From Apiospora phragmitis (taxonomy: Eukaryota > Ascomycota > Sordariomycetes > Amphisphaeriales > Apiosporaceae), in assembly GCA_038363925.1 (NCBI GenBank), contig JAQQWL010000006.1, forward strand, positions 2,894,501-2,958,500: a DNA stretch of 64,000 nucleotides, read 5' to 3'. Within the stretch, counting starts at the first letter, position 1, and every line of letters starts with the position of its first letter. Both the position numbers and the translations under genes were made by a program. Below, one piece after another: positions 1 to 12,130 of this stretch. Under the pieces are notes generated by a model. The model had not been told where the DNA came from and searched no databases. It worked only from the letters and a program-made list of their open reading frames with translations.

Positions 1-766
1 TCAAAAATTACACCACCTGCGGCCCCCCAAATGGGGAGAGACAGCGCTCGCCCAGCTCACGATGTGCCATGTGGTCTGGAAGCCAGCGGGACCTACGCGG
101 AATGCCCTCTTGAACGGGGTAGGTCCTTGGAATTAGTAAGTATGAGGAAAGGAAAGAGGGAGAAGAGAAGAAGAGAGGATGAGGGAAGGGAAGTACTTAT
201 AGGGGGCCCTTACTTGGGGTTTACTTTGAGGGTTTGTAAGGCGGACAAAGGACTAACGCTGCATGCGACTTTCTTTCCTTTGTAGAGGGATGTAGATATG
301 GTGGTTTGTGTTTTGTTGGGCTTTGTCGAACACGGACGGCATTCTTGTATGGGTGAGCTGAGGGAGCAGATGCTGGTTCTTTGTCACGTTGGCTGTCGTA
401 GGAATGCTCTTTCATTGTCATCGTATGGCACCACTAATCGAGTATGATGCCGGAAACAGCACCAAAGCTGAACTCCCTCGGATCGCAACAGAGAGACGAC
501 TGGGCATACGAGTAATTAATGATGATGGTGGGCCTCTTCTTGAATACAGTTCGCAGGTTTCTCTATAGTCCATTGCATTATAGTATAAGTCGCGGATAGC
601 TCCACGGCAGAAGCACCTGACCGTATAGTCGAATAAGTAGTTTTATCTAATCCAATGTATGGTACAGTATTGAGTCCGAGGGGAGAGAACCCATCCAGCT
701 GTTTGTACAATGCCATATACCCATGAACCCGACATATAAATACACAACACATCCGTTTCGCTATCA
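1..766. other. Left-edge spacer, no gene seen
   Basis: No reading frame here has recognisable protein sequence. A purine-rich tract (roughly 140-200, GA/AG runs) stands out but matches no known element. The part next to 767 is the 3' flank of the PPR gene, which reads leftwards. A gene running in from outside the window cannot be excluded. Confidence 0.5.
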
Positions 767-2980
767 TCATCCATCATATCGTTCGTTGTCCGAGGAGGGC
801 GCAGGCAAACGTAAGATCTCGTCCTGGTAAACCCGCGGCCTCATTGCTATGTCCACCATGAAGCTATTCCTGGCAGCCGGCGTCATAATCTCGCCCGCTT
901 TCAGCGCGACGTGTACTTTGCGGTCCATCTCGTAAGCCTCCAGCAGCTTCGACGCTAGACCTGCAGACGGCTCGTACACCAGAGCCAGGGCGGCATAGTG
1001 CTTGGCAATCCTAGAGCTGCTCAATTGGTTGCCGGGTTTTCGTCGCAGGGCCCGGATCTCGTCCTTGCCGAATATGACATCTTCCCATGTCTTCAGGAAT
1101 ACCCGGCGGCCAGCCAGGTCGCGGTCCTCCTTCAACAGGGGGTTGAGTTTGCTTCTCATGTGGGAGCTGGTCTGTTTCGCAAAGGAGGCATAACGCCAAA
1201 TGACACGAAGCTGGTTGGGACCGCGGTTCTTCCATGCTATCTGGAAGAGGAGCTCGAATGTGACTTCGTCTGGATGTATCGTAGCCCATCGCTCTTGCAT
1301 TGACCGAATCGTGGCTACATGAGCCTGAACATTACGGCCATGTGTAATCATGGTATTCATCGAAACCGCATCAGGTCTGACTCGGCCCGATGCTGCGGCG
1401 TAGTCTAATAGATCGTTGCAAAGATCCAGCCTGCTGTTTTTTCCGAGAACTTTCAGCAAACGGTTGAGCGTGGTTGTGGTCAACCATTCCGGGCCATGGA
1501 GTTGATCCTGGTCCAATACGAACTGTTCCATGCTCGACAGATTCCGGAAACATGACTGAAGCTTGAAGGGGGCCATGTGGCTACCAACTTGGACAAGCGT
1601 TGACTGGATACGGGCGAGGCCCTTTCTTTCCATTTTGGCAACGATCGCCTGCTTTGCCTGGACATCCTGAACGAGATGCAGTAATTCTAGCCATGTTCTG
1701 CTATCAGGGTGATACCCTTTTCGCAACATGAGCTTCACCGTCGAACTGAATCCGTCAAGGTCCCCCGCTTTCGCACAGCCATTGAGGAACAGATTGCAAG
1801 TTTGTGTGTCCATTGGGACCTTTTGGACTTCGGCTTGGTCGAAAATAGTGCGAGCGGCCGGACGTAGAGAGAGGCCCCCCTTTTGCAGGAATGCGAGGGC
1901 GAGGTGGAGAGCATTGGTAGAGATGCGCGACTTTGTTTCTTCTGATTGGAAAAGTTCCACCAGCATCAAGGCCACAGTTTCCTGGTGTTTAGGGGTATCT
2001 CGCCCAGCTTCGTATATTGCGCCAAGCAGATGACGGGGCACCACACCATGTACCAACGCAGCTATATAAGCCTCGAGGCTCTTTCTTGTCCACTGGGCAG
2101 GACGTTTGATATGCTTTACATGGTGGTTAAGTGTATAGTAACGGAACACTGGAATCCGCCCCACGGGAGCAATTCCCTTCTGTACTGTGAGAGAATTGGC
2201 ATCCTGCGCTACGCCTGTTCCACCTAACAATTTAATCGATCGAGGCTCGTCGTTTTTTTGGGCCCAGAGATCCATAAGGATTTCCTTGGAATCGGGGTCC
2301 ATGACCCTCACGGCTGTCAGGCTGCCTATTGCCTTGAGAATGTCCGATAGGGCCTTTCGGACAGGGTGCTCGGCGCCTGAGAGGGACAGTGTCACCGTCT
2401 CCGTCTCGTGGTCGATATATTCGGTGCGCACGATGCATCCAGACCTCCTCTGCGTAAGAGACGAGGCCGCTGTCGACCCCGTGAGCATCTCCAAGACCTT
2501 TTGCGCCACTCCCTTGCCGACCACCACCTTGAAATCGAAGAGCCTGCCGAATTGGGGCGTGTACTTGGCCAGAAGATTCAGGATGCTCTGCCAGCTCGTG
2601 GCCGGCTGCTCCTTGGCCGCCCGCCAAAAGTCGAACAGTTCTTGGCGGTCGGCGCTGATGCGATGCTTCCTGGCACTCCGCTCCGTCTCATGCTTGCTAG
2701 GATATCGCATTTCCGGGCTAACAAGGGCCTGGTTGCTAGGCGGCGAGCCTGTTTTCTCTCTAAAGGTGGCCATTCGTTTGATGACTCGGCGAAGTTTTGC
2801 CCGTCGGTAGGCAGAAGGCGAAGGCCCAACTATGGTACGCTCCGGGGCCGAGGTATCTGCGGTCTGGTCTGGCGTTGACGACACATCGGTCGCATCGGCT
2901 GGTTGCCTGACATGGCGAACAAGCTGGCCATTGGATGTGCTGGAGGTATTTGTTCGAGTGCTAACGGTACGAAACAGCAT
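767..2980 (-). CDS. Mitochondrial-type pentatricopeptide repeat (PPR) protein
   Basis: Single-exon gene of 737 residues. I place the start at the ATG at 2980 because the protein then begins MLFRTVSTRTNTSSTSNG, an Arg/Ser/Thr-rich, acid-free stretch typical of a mitochondrial presequence. The frame stays open upstream to 3310, but that part (with an ATG at 3055) has no such character. The middle and C-terminal half contain degenerate 35-residue helical hairpins of PPR type, for example around the segments NLFLNGCAKAGDLDGF, RTWLELLHLV and SMNTMITHGR. PPR proteins bind organellar RNA and act in its processing, stability or translation. The specific target is not readable from sequence. No frameshift is seen. 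The 5' region is shared with nothing: the next gene (PP2C) lies on the same strand about 1 kb upstream. The family assignment is fairly sure; the orthologue is not identified. Confidence 0.8.
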   Translation of the reverse strand: MLFRTVSTRTNTSSTSNGQLVRHVRQPADATDVSSTPDQTADTSAPERTIVGPSPSAYRRAKLRRVIKRMATFREKTGSPPSNQALVSPEMRYPSKHETERSARKHRISADRQELFDFWRAAKEQPATSWQSILNLLAKYTPQFGRLFDFKVVVGKGVAQKVLEMLTGSTAASSLTQRRSGCIVRTEYIDHETETVTLSLSGAEHPVRKALSDILKAIGSLTAVRVMDPDSKEILMDLWAQKNDEPRSIKLLGGTGVAQDANSLTVQKGIAPVGRIPVFRYYTLNHHVKHIKRPAQWTRKSLEAYIAALVHGVVPRHLLGAIYEAGRDTPKHQETVALMLVELFQSEETKSRISTNALHLALAFLQKGGLSLRPAARTIFDQAEVQKVPMDTQTCNLFLNGCAKAGDLDGFSSTVKLMLRKGYHPDSRTWLELLHLVQDVQAKQAIVAKMERKGLARIQSTLVQVGSHMAPFKLQSCFRNLSSMEQFVLDQDQLHGPEWLTTTTLNRLLKVLGKNSRLDLCNDLLDYAAASGRVRPDAVSMNTMITHGRNVQAHVATIRSMQERWATIHPDEVTFELLFQIAWKNRGPNQLRVIWRYASFAKQTSSHMRSKLNPLLKEDRDLAGRRVFLKTWEDVIFGKDEIRALRRKPGNQLSSSRIAKHYAALALVYEPSAGLASKLLEAYEMDRKVHVALKAGEIMTPAARNSFMVDIAMRPRVYQDEILRLPAPSSDNERYDG

Positions 2981-3990
2981 CGCTAGGTGCGGATGGGTCT
3001 CCTGGGAATCAAGGAGAGCCCTTGGGCACGCAGCGTGCATACGGGAGCTCTCCATACTGATTTGACTCCCAGGGACATGAGCTATAAATGGAGCATTATC
3101 TATGACAGGCAGATAGAGCCCGAATGTAGGGCAGAAAAGAATAGTCGACTCGAATCGAATCGACTGGATCGCTGAGAGCCCTGCGACAATTGTGCATTGC
3201 ATGTAGAATTTTAGGGAGATCTTATCGGGAAGCGGGTCGTCCTTATCAGTCCCCGTACAGTAGTCTGCCCTATGTTTTGGAGAGGCCGAACCGGGGAGAT
3301 GGAACCTCAACTTTTATTCCGTCGCTAGGTACCGAGTTGTCACATTGGTCACATATACATTTGATGACACAGTCTCTTGGAAAGTGCACAGTGTAATTCA
3401 AAATTTCGAATGCATATCGGTTCAATGCTCCATGCTAGCATTAATACATTGTTGTCAGATATGGTTGTCCTAGGAAAACGCTTCAGAATCCACCAAATCG
3501 GGTTCTTGTCCCCGACGAAGACAACAACCGTCTTCGCCCGGAATCTCAAGGTTCATCACTCACTCTTGCTGCCTTGGCTTTTAGCAGGTTTCCCGACCCA
3601 AGGTTCCGAGGAAACTGCAGCCCTGCCAGCTTCACGCTATCGGATGTCTTCAACCGCATAACAATGGCAATAGTGGTATCATCTCGCCCTATGTCTCGCT
3701 TATCGCCCATGCCCCCCCTGAATGAGATAGGAGAGACAGTACTGTCTGCCAACCGCCAAACCCCCTGCCTTTCCACACTTGCCGCCTCTAGACAACATCT
3801 TCAGGTGCTGCTGACCATAACAAGCTTCACCATCCGACCCCCCTGCTAATTCACACGGTCTATCCTCCCACCCAGAACATTGCGCGGAAAATGTCATGCA
3901 ATGAGTTTCGGTTTACCAAAGACATCTCCTATCCTACTAATAGCAGGTATACCATCTTCAGACGTGTTAGAAATACCCCTAGTGTGGTAC
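2981..3990. other. Spacer: PPR promoter side and PP2C 3' flank
   Basis: About 1 kb between two minus-strand genes. It must hold the PPR promoter/5' UTR (next to 2980) and the PP2C terminator region (next to 3990). Small open frames on both strands have no recognisable content. No TATA-like site or repeat is clear enough to call. Confidence 0.5.
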
Positions 3991-6027
3991 TCAGTCCTTG
4001 GTCGTGACGCTCGTCTCGGGCTTGGTCTCCTCCTCCTTCTTCACCGCCTTCGTCTCGGTCGCCGGGTATCTTTCGTAGCAGGCTCCGTCTTGGTCTCGGT
4101 AGACTCGCCCGTCTTCTTCTCGCTCGAAGGTGGCGAGGGAGCTCGGGGAGGTTGGCCGTTGCTTGCGTCTTCGCCCTCTCCAGGGTTGGACTTGGACACT
4201 TGGCTGGCGAGGTCCTTGTCTTCGTCGGCGCTGTCGAACATCTCGGCGTCGTCTGAGTCTGTCAAGACCTCAGTGCCATCGCCAAGAAAGATTATACGAC
4301 CCTTGTACCCACCAATACCGAAGTTTCTTGACTTCTGACCCGTCTCAACATCATAACCGCTGTCGCTATCATCGAAATTATGGTGAACACCAGGTCCTCG
4401 GAATTCGGCTGGATCGGCACGTGTCAGTGGTTGGTCCAGTAGCGCTTCAGCCCGGGAGTCGTTCAAGGTGGCATACCATATTCCGGCGGCGCACAGGGGC
4501 CATCGCCCTTGGCTACGCGACCGCTGACTTCTTCGTACCAGGTGTCCTTGTCCTTGCCGCGTAAAAAGCCAATGACCATCATGGTCATGTTGTCGCAGCC
4601 GACTCCGCCGGTCTCGGAATTTGATGCGAGGCAGTTGTCCATCATGTTTTCGCAGATCTTCTCCAAATCTTGTTTCGCCGCAACACCTCTTCGAACAAAC
4701 TCGACAACGGCTTGAGAAGACTGACAATCCCAGATACCTATTGCCAACGTCAGTCATGGTGTCCAACAGTTCCTCGACGGGGGAGGTATATACCGTCACA
4801 AGCAATGACCGAAAACTCATCATCGTCGCTTAGGTCGTGGACAACTACATCGGGATAGGCAGTGACGATCTGTTGCTCGGGGGCAAGCTCGGCGCTCTTC
4901 TTGAACTCAAAGTCTCCGATAGCGCGAGACAGAGCGAGGTTACCATTGACGCGGCCGAAATCGACGAACCCACCAGCGGCAGTAATACGAGCCTTCTCAC
5001 CTGTTCGAACAAGTCAAGTGTCAGTAGATTGAAATCAGAGCTACCATTGTCATGAAATGTAGCACGAACCTTCATTTTGCGGCTTGTGGTCGAAGGACAG
5101 TGGCTTGGCCCGACCCTTGACTCCCAGAACACTTCGAGAATCACCGGCATTTGCCTGGCAAGGAGTCAGTAGAGGAATGATTAGCCTTGGCACAAGTCAA
5201 CCCACAATGTAGATCTTGTCGTCAGTGATTAGACCGACACAAGCAGTACAACCGGAAACCTCCTCCTCGTACTTAGGATCTGTATGTGGTCATCTTGGTC
5301 AGCTTATCCATTTCGCCCATATTTCCATCGCATGGTGGTTTGCAGTGCATACCGCTGAGGATGGCGCGGTCGGTCGCAAGGAAGCAGTCCTTGAGAGCCT
5401 GCTCGTAGTTGCCGGCCTTGAACGTGTCCTGCTTCAGGAGGATGTCGTACATGTGTTCTCCGGCGAATTGCGCGACCTTGTCTCCGCCGTGTCCGTCAAA
5501 GACGCCGAAGAAGGATAATTGGGACGTGTGTTGTTTCGCCTCCTCAGAGTCGGACTTGATCAGGTTGAGCACGCTGCAATGGGCGTCTTCCATGCTAATG
5601 CGCCATCCTTGCATCGCCGATACACCGTAAAGCATGCGGGCATCTTCGCCTTTTTGTGACTCCTAGAGCATTACATCATTTGTCAGCGGTCCGTGTCCTG
5701 TGTGCAAGATCCAGCCACCCCTCACTAGACACTATGGGAAAAAAAGGCCATCTGGCTACGGATCGGGATGCTCGTTCTCCATGGCAGGTATGCGATGTGA
5801 TCCGAGCATACGCGCGCCATTGCCAGAGCCTTGGGCAGAGAGAATGAGGACAAAGATACACAAAGTGTGGAGTATGAAACCAGGAGATTGCGCGGCGATG
5901 AGCAGCGTCCGACATGGCCAAGGAGGCAACATGAGGGCCAAGCGGCCGACGCGAGTGAAATCATGACACGTGTGGACAGTATGAAGCTTACCTTGTCGAC
6001 GATGGGTTCAGAGAGTGTTTGACCCAT
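3991..6027 (-). CDS. PP2C-type Ser/Thr protein phosphatase (Ptc2/Ptc3-like)
   Basis: Metal-dependent protein phosphatase that dephosphorylates Ser/Thr in stress and cell-cycle signalling. Seven exons: 6027-5992, 5662-5353, 5279-5206, 5154-5070, 5000-4794, 4737-4477 and 4408 to the end, all with GT-AG introns in phase. It starts [12 protein letters not shown], the usual fungal Ptc2/3 N-terminus. PP2C motifs appear in order: [19 protein letters not shown] (metal-binding Asp near residue 68), [32 protein letters not shown] and [10 protein letters not shown]. An acidic, Ser-rich tail follows. As written the frame stops at 4041 after an odd Arg-rich end (446 residues). One added base in the CCC run (4064-4066 on the plus strand) gives a Lys/Glu/Thr-rich tail ending at 3991 (about 463 residues), which looks more like the family. 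The long first intron (about 330 nt) is unusual for this window but its ends are canonical. Confidence 0.93.
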
Positions 6028-8952
6028 GTTGAAAGGACTTTCTACCGCAGCGGTAGGCTACGGGCGTTGAGGTTTTGGCGGGGATGATGGTTGTAGTGGG
6101 ATGTAGGAATCGCCGACGAGAAATGTGGTAGCTGGCAACAGAGGTGATGTCAAAATACCTAGGGAAAGAAGGTTGCAGCTGGGGGGAGATGAGGAAGCCC
6201 GTCGTCGGAAGAAGGATTGAATTTTTCACACTACCAAAGTGTGATATGCTTGGTGTTGTTTGGGCCAGAGGACTAAGGTCAAGGTGACTGATTTCCCACA
6301 GTGATGCAGCCAGTGAGCAAAGGGTGGTGCGTTGCGGTGCAGGTAGGCAATTGAGAAAACCCAATGGGATTTGGCTCTGGTATCGAAGTACATGTATTTC
6401 CTGGCAGCAAATGGAGGGACAGCACCAGCACCTTGAACTGCTGCGAAGGCGGGGTACAACCACCGCCCGCCCTCGCCATCTGTGCTCACTCGCTCTCTCT
6501 CCCTTTCTCCCTCTCGGCCTGTTTCTCGCCTGCTCGCCTCTACCAAATGTATCCAGTAGGTTATGTACTATGTACTCGCATCCAGGGCGTAACATAACAT
6601 TGAGCGGGCTCATGAACATCTTCACTCACGCCCCAGCGGTCTGAATGCATTCGATTTGTATAATTGATACCTAATATGTACGGATAAGAGATATGCCAAT
6701 GTACATAACTGGTGGGTAATAAGCCTGCTATCTCAGAGATTACCGAGGTAGGTACTTACACAGCGTCAACTATCTTTTAGTTAGGTCTGCACGGATACCT
6801 AACCGAGACCTCCATGCCCACTACACCACATGTTGGATGCCTCTGTCAAGCTCTAGAATTCCTCCTGTAGGCATATGTTGGGAGAACAATCAAAAGATCA
6901 AACACGCGCCTTAGTTATGGCCCGGATTCCAGAGTTGAAGCAAGAAACCTGAAATAGAGACAAACAAGAAGCATAGTTGTTTTCTGCCCTGTAGCACGCG
7001 CACTTGGCATGTCGTCCACGGACTCAGAGACACACTCATTCTGTACATATATCCCACTAGGTTGACATGGAGACACTCAACCAATCAGATAGTCGTAAGG
7101 GGCTCCGGTTATGTGTCAGGTAAAGACGTGATGAGCAGCCTATTGAGGACTGGGTGGTCTAGATCCCCTATCTCCATCTGTCTACAGTACATGTAGGCAG
7201 AGCTCTCTCTCTGTTCCCACTAGCTTGATCGGGCTTCATCTTCACTCTGTCCTATTCTTACTTATATAGTCCCTATCCACTCTAGCCTCTGCTGTTCTGC
7301 TGCTACTACGCCCGGAGACGAGACCGAACTCGAACAGGAAGTGGATCGATCGTGTGGGAGCTGTGGGCTCATGGTTGGGTGGTGGGCGCATCCGAGTCCT
7401 ATGAGGTTTTGGTGCTTTTTCATCATCCAGTCACCTTATTTGAAAAATCTCTTTCCCATCAAGCGCGCAACTGGGGGGGTCCCTTTTCTTTTTTTTTTTA
7501 ATAGCATATCCCAAGTCCTTCTACTTACATATCTCTGGAAAGCTGCAGCTTTGTATGGCGGGCGACAATCCGGTATCACCAAGCCGACGGATGGTCGCGT
7601 GTCTATCTCAGATTTTTGAAGGGTCCTGGCCAATAGCTTTTTCTGTTGGCCAGGCCCTTGTTGCTGCTGAAATGACAAGCAACCCATTCCGTACTTAGGT
7701 CAACAAGCGAGGATCTGGACTCCTCAGAGCAAGGGGGCGCCGGCGGCGTCCTCTGGCTCGTGTCCGTCGAGCTTGGTCCCGTTGTTCCCCCCCCCCTCGT
7801 CGTTTACCTTACTCGTGTTGTAAGGGTCGCTAGCGGTGACATCATATCCTACCTAAACCTTTGTGTCAGTCCCTTGGGCGGCTTACGGTAATTGCGTAGA
7901 GGACTACGGAGTACGGATACTTTGACCAACAAAACCAGTTTGTTTGTTTTTTGTTTCGCTCTCAAGTCTCTGTAATACCTCCAGCGAGACATTATCACCA
8001 GACTCTGACGTATCCCGTCAGCTAGGCAACTTTTCTTCTTTTCTGGTCCCCACGCCATGGATTGGCCCAGGCCAGAGATGGAGGCCAGATGCAGCTTGAC
8101 AATCCCATCAGGCCAGACAATGCTATACCATACATTGCAGAGAGATGACATCGTCACGGCATCCACTCGCACCTGTCGTTTCGGCATTCAGTTAAATGGA
8201 ATTCGAAGGCATCATCGGTCGTATTGCCACGCCTCCACTATCTGAAGGGTTAACTCTAGGTACCTTTTGCGGTGCTAGGATGCAATGTTCCCAAGTATCT
8301 TCCTGAGTGATATTTGGGTGCAGGCATTCTGAAGGCAAAGCCCACAGCAGCAACCACATGTTTGACTGACTACTCGATCACTCTCGATGTGAGGTATGAT
8401 AATCAATCCTCTCGTAGGTTTGAAGTCCCCTTTCAAGACGAATGGAAAGTCAGGGGTCAGGCAATCTATGACTCAGTAGTTTATCGAGTCAACAATGTTC
8501 TTGGGACAGGCGATATGGCCCCTTCAGATTAGATTCCAGCTACCTAGATGCGACAGTCAACAGCTACCAATGCTCGGTTCGCCGGAGTTCGGCCACGCCA
8601 GAGAATGCGATACTGCGGAGAAAACCGAGATAATCCGTGAATAAATAACAAATTGCTATGCTAAGCCCGATCCTTCTGTTTGAATGCTGATGCTGTAGTG
8701 CTTACCACAAATTTTACGAATGAGGAAAAAAGCAAAGCCCCTTTACGACGCTGGTTTGGGACTAAATAGCAGAGCTCAGCCAGGCCGAACCCAAAAGCCC
8801 GTAAGATGCACGAGTGCATTTGACGTGTGCAAAGATAATACATTATAAGTAACTGGCCCCCTTGGTTCCACCCAGTAGGAGACAGAGAGAGACAGATATA
8901 AAGAAAGGGATATGAAGGTCCCGCGCCTCAAATCAAGGCCGGAATTCTCCAA
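6028..8952. other. 2.9-kb spacer, no supportable gene
   Basis: Upstream region of the PP2C gene (6028 onwards) and 3' flank of the AXL2-like gene (near 8952). A frame open on the minus strand over about 6008-6625 overlaps the PP2C start codon and looks like 5' leader, not protein. Low-complexity tracts include a T run near 7489-7499 and a C10 run near 7787-7796. An AGGTAGGTA motif sits near 6745. I see no RNA gene or mobile-element trace. Confidence 0.5.
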
Positions 8953-11900
8953 TCAGTACTCTCCCGCAGACGAAGACGACTCATCCGGCCTCACGGCTTC
9001 CCAACCATCATCTGTATCGTGCGTATGCTTGCTGACGAAGGTCTTATTAGACCGTTTCGACATGTTGCTCCCCCCCCCCCACCTCCCGCCATTGCTCAAT
9101 GAATACCGGGTCCTCCCCCATGGAATGCCCCATTCAGCCTCTCGGCCAGGGGCAACCGCGTCGGGGTCTCGGGAAGAGGTCGCTGCGGATGAGCTGCTGT
9201 TGGTCGTGGCCACTCTCTCGGGGGTGGCGTTGTTGACTTTGTTTTCGGTAGAGTTCGGGCGGTTGACAGCGCATGCTGTTGCTGCTGCTGCTTCCGTATC
9301 CGACCCACGGGGAGCTTCTGGTCTCCGTGGCGAACGTGTCGTATTGTTCGACCTGTGCTGTCCGGGGAGCCTCTCATCGATGCTGACCCAGATGTGGCGA
9401 CGGACCCCTGAGTCGCAGACGATGCGAGTACGCTAGGGTATAGTGATAACCTGGGAGGTACCTTGGGTAAACCCACCTCCTCCGGGCTTCTGTCCATCTT
9501 TGGTCTGAGCCATTGATTAGGGGACATGAGATCCTTGGAATTCCGATTGCTCCAATTGGAAGCGCCCTGAGCCTGGCCAGTGGCTCTGCTAAACACACCT
9601 GTAGGCTTCACTGGGGACCTCAGGTCCTTGTGTGCAATACCCAGCGAGTCCCGCGCGATCCTGTCCCAGAATGTATCGCTATCACGTGACGCGGCAGTGA
9701 ATGTTTGCAGCGTCGGAGGTGGTCTCTGGACATCGCTGGTAGTAGAGGCAGCAGACTGGGTGATCGGTGTCAGGGTTCTAGGGGAGTTGGCAGTGTAGCC
9801 GCCTCCAAATAGCGGACTTGATCCGTCCACGCGCCTGCTGATCTGCCGTAACTCGCCCGGTCTGCTTGGTATGTGGACGATGGTCGGCTTCGAGATGACG
9901 TTGGCATTGACGGGTTTCTCCGCGGCTATGCCGGTCTTGAGGATACTTGTGCGAGCCGTCTGGGTGCTGGACGTGCTTTGGTAGCTCTTGCGCTTGTACT
10001 CCTCCAGTAGCTTGAATGCGGTGCCTTGCTTCCACGCTCGAGAGACTCGTCTGCCCATGCCACGAACACTCAACGTAGAGTCGCGGTTCCCGGACAGAGC
10101 GACACCTATATCCTTCCCTCACAAGCTCAACGCTCGAACCGCGGTCGCTCTCAGTTCGGTATGCAATCTCAGGCTTGTTCTGTATGCTGAAAGGCTCATG
10201 TATCCTCGGCATGTCCAAGTATGCAATGCTAGACCTCTCGTTGTCGCCTCTGCCGGGACGCAATCCAGGGTCTCTAAGGGTGATGTCGTATTCATCCTCC
10301 CCGATGCTTGTATCTGATAGAAGACTGTCGCCTTTCTGGACAACAGTCGGTATTCGTAGCGGTAGAGGAACTGCTGGGTCTCGAATACACCGTTGATCCA
10401 ACTCTGATGCATATGAGCCATGGGATGACCTCAAAGCAACAAGTTGATGCGTCACTGGATGGCCATGCAAGCTGTTTTGCGAACTCCCTGTGAACGATGT
10501 TGCCGACGATTCCGAGTTCGGTGTTGCGGTACTGTGATTGGTGTGTTTCCTCTTTTTTCTTCTCTTTGACGATCCTATATCAAACACGGTGTGCAGTGGG
10601 CCATTTCCGGGACCGCCGGTGTCGTGACGCACGAATGAGCCGGGAATGGGTGCAGATACTTCCAGGACTCTTCCTTCGTCCACCCTACGATTTCTGCGCC
10701 GGCGACAAAATAGCACTACAATCAGCGCTATCAACAGGACCACGAGTGGGAGGAGCACTGCCAAAAGAGGAGCATTGACCGCGGATCCCCCCGGGTGTGC
10801 CCCGGCTGTTGGCGTAGCTGTTGGAGCTGGTAGGTCTGTGGCTGTTGACACACTATCACTTGGGTTGATATGTATTGTCATCGTTCGTGCCTCCCTCTGC
10901 TTAGTGCTCTTGGAGGTCGCAGTGACAGTGACCGTGTTGTCCAGCGCATTTTGCACGCTTGGGACAGTCCCGGAAATAACGACTTGATGAGTCCAGTTCC
11001 AACCAGGAGTCCGTAGGCTCGTTGCTCAACTCCAGGTCTACATCTGACGGATCCCACAGGAATGTCTTCACGTCTACCGAAACGCTGCTGCTAGCAGTGA
11101 CGTTGAGATCAGTCAATTTTTGGCGAAATAATTCCGTGAGAAAGTTGACCGCCAAGGTGATATTGACGGTGCCAGAGAATGTATCTTGCAGTGACACGGT
11201 GATGTTCGATGAGTTTGCTGCCTGCCCGGGTGTCCCACCCAAGCCCCAGGTCTCATTATTAAACGCAAGCCAGCTGGGAAGGCTGGATGTTGTTATCGAC
11301 TTGACCTCCTCGGGCCTCAGTGGTCTATTATCGAGCGCCACAGTATTTACTAGGCCCGTGTATTCGAATTGTTGCCCCCTGGTTGCGTTTAGTACAATTA
11401 AAGGGGATGTCGATGCGAGCTCATGGATCCCAACGACCAACGAGAACTTCAACGGGACTGACGCAAACCCGAATACATCGGAAGCTACCAGTTGTACATC
11501 GAATTTCTGGGGAGGCTGGACCAACGGTTCGAACGGAGGAGTTGTGCCTGCGAAAGATAAGTTTTTAGGATTGAAGCCGACCCATGACGGTAAGGGTGCA
11601 TTGTCCCCGGATACTGCATAGTAATTCAACTCTGAAGCCCCGTTTGCCTGAAATGTATTCCGGTCAAAGGTAAAGGCGAACGGTTTTGACGGATGTAATA
11701 GTAGTGAAGATGGTGGCGAAAAGGGTCCGAATCCTTGCGCCTGGGCGGCAAGCGGAATCTTCACTTTCGGGGACGGATTCCTTGACACTACCAGCGTCGC
11801 GTTCGTAGTCGTCGTGCCTAACTCGTCCTTTGCTTGCAGTGTAAATGGGACCCCAACTACCTCGCCAGGTGGGACATCTTTATCTTTTGGTTCACCGAAT

Positions 11901-12130
11901 AGGCGTCTGCTGCTGCTATCGATCGAAAGCCAACCCGGGGCATCCGCCAGGCTGTATGACATCGGGTAGGGGGAAGAGAACGTTGAAGGAGAGAATATGA
12001 ACGAAAAGGGCTCCGAGATACGAGCCACCGGTGGTAATTGTGAGTTGATGGGGAAATAATCCCGAGGTGAAGATTTAGCCAAGCAGACGAAGAGGTAGAT
12101 CGTCGCTACCAGAGTCCGCCGCGATATCAT
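8953..12130 (-). CDS. AXL2: AXL2-like axial budding/polarity membrane protein (frame broken)
   Basis: Type I plasma-membrane protein of the Axl2 family, which marks sites of polarised growth and septation. I start it at the ATG at 12130, giving a signal peptide (MISRRTLVATIYLFVCLA). The ectodomain has several dystroglycan/cadherin-like (CADG) modules, with the repeated pattern 'P-SW-FN...L-GTP' (LPSWVGFNPKNLSFAGT, LPSWLAFNNETWGLGGT) and many N-glycosylation sequons. One transmembrane helix lies at about residues 452-475, followed by RRRRNRR and a long Ser/Pro-rich cytoplasmic tail with a short polyglutamine run. The frame changes three times: near 10974-10981, at a CCC run (10116-10118 on the plus strand) and near the C11 run at 9070-9080. 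Each new frame continues with plausible family sequence, so the end is placed at 8953 (about 1,058 residues). Divergent from EFM6. Confidence 0.82.

Noticed and set aside
2981..3310. Upstream extension of the PPR protein
   Set aside because: The ATG at 2980 gives a proper presequence; the extension does not look like protein of this family.
6008..6625. 205-codon minus-strand frame upstream of PP2C
   Set aside because: Overlaps the PP2C start in another frame and has no recognisable domain; more likely 5' leader.
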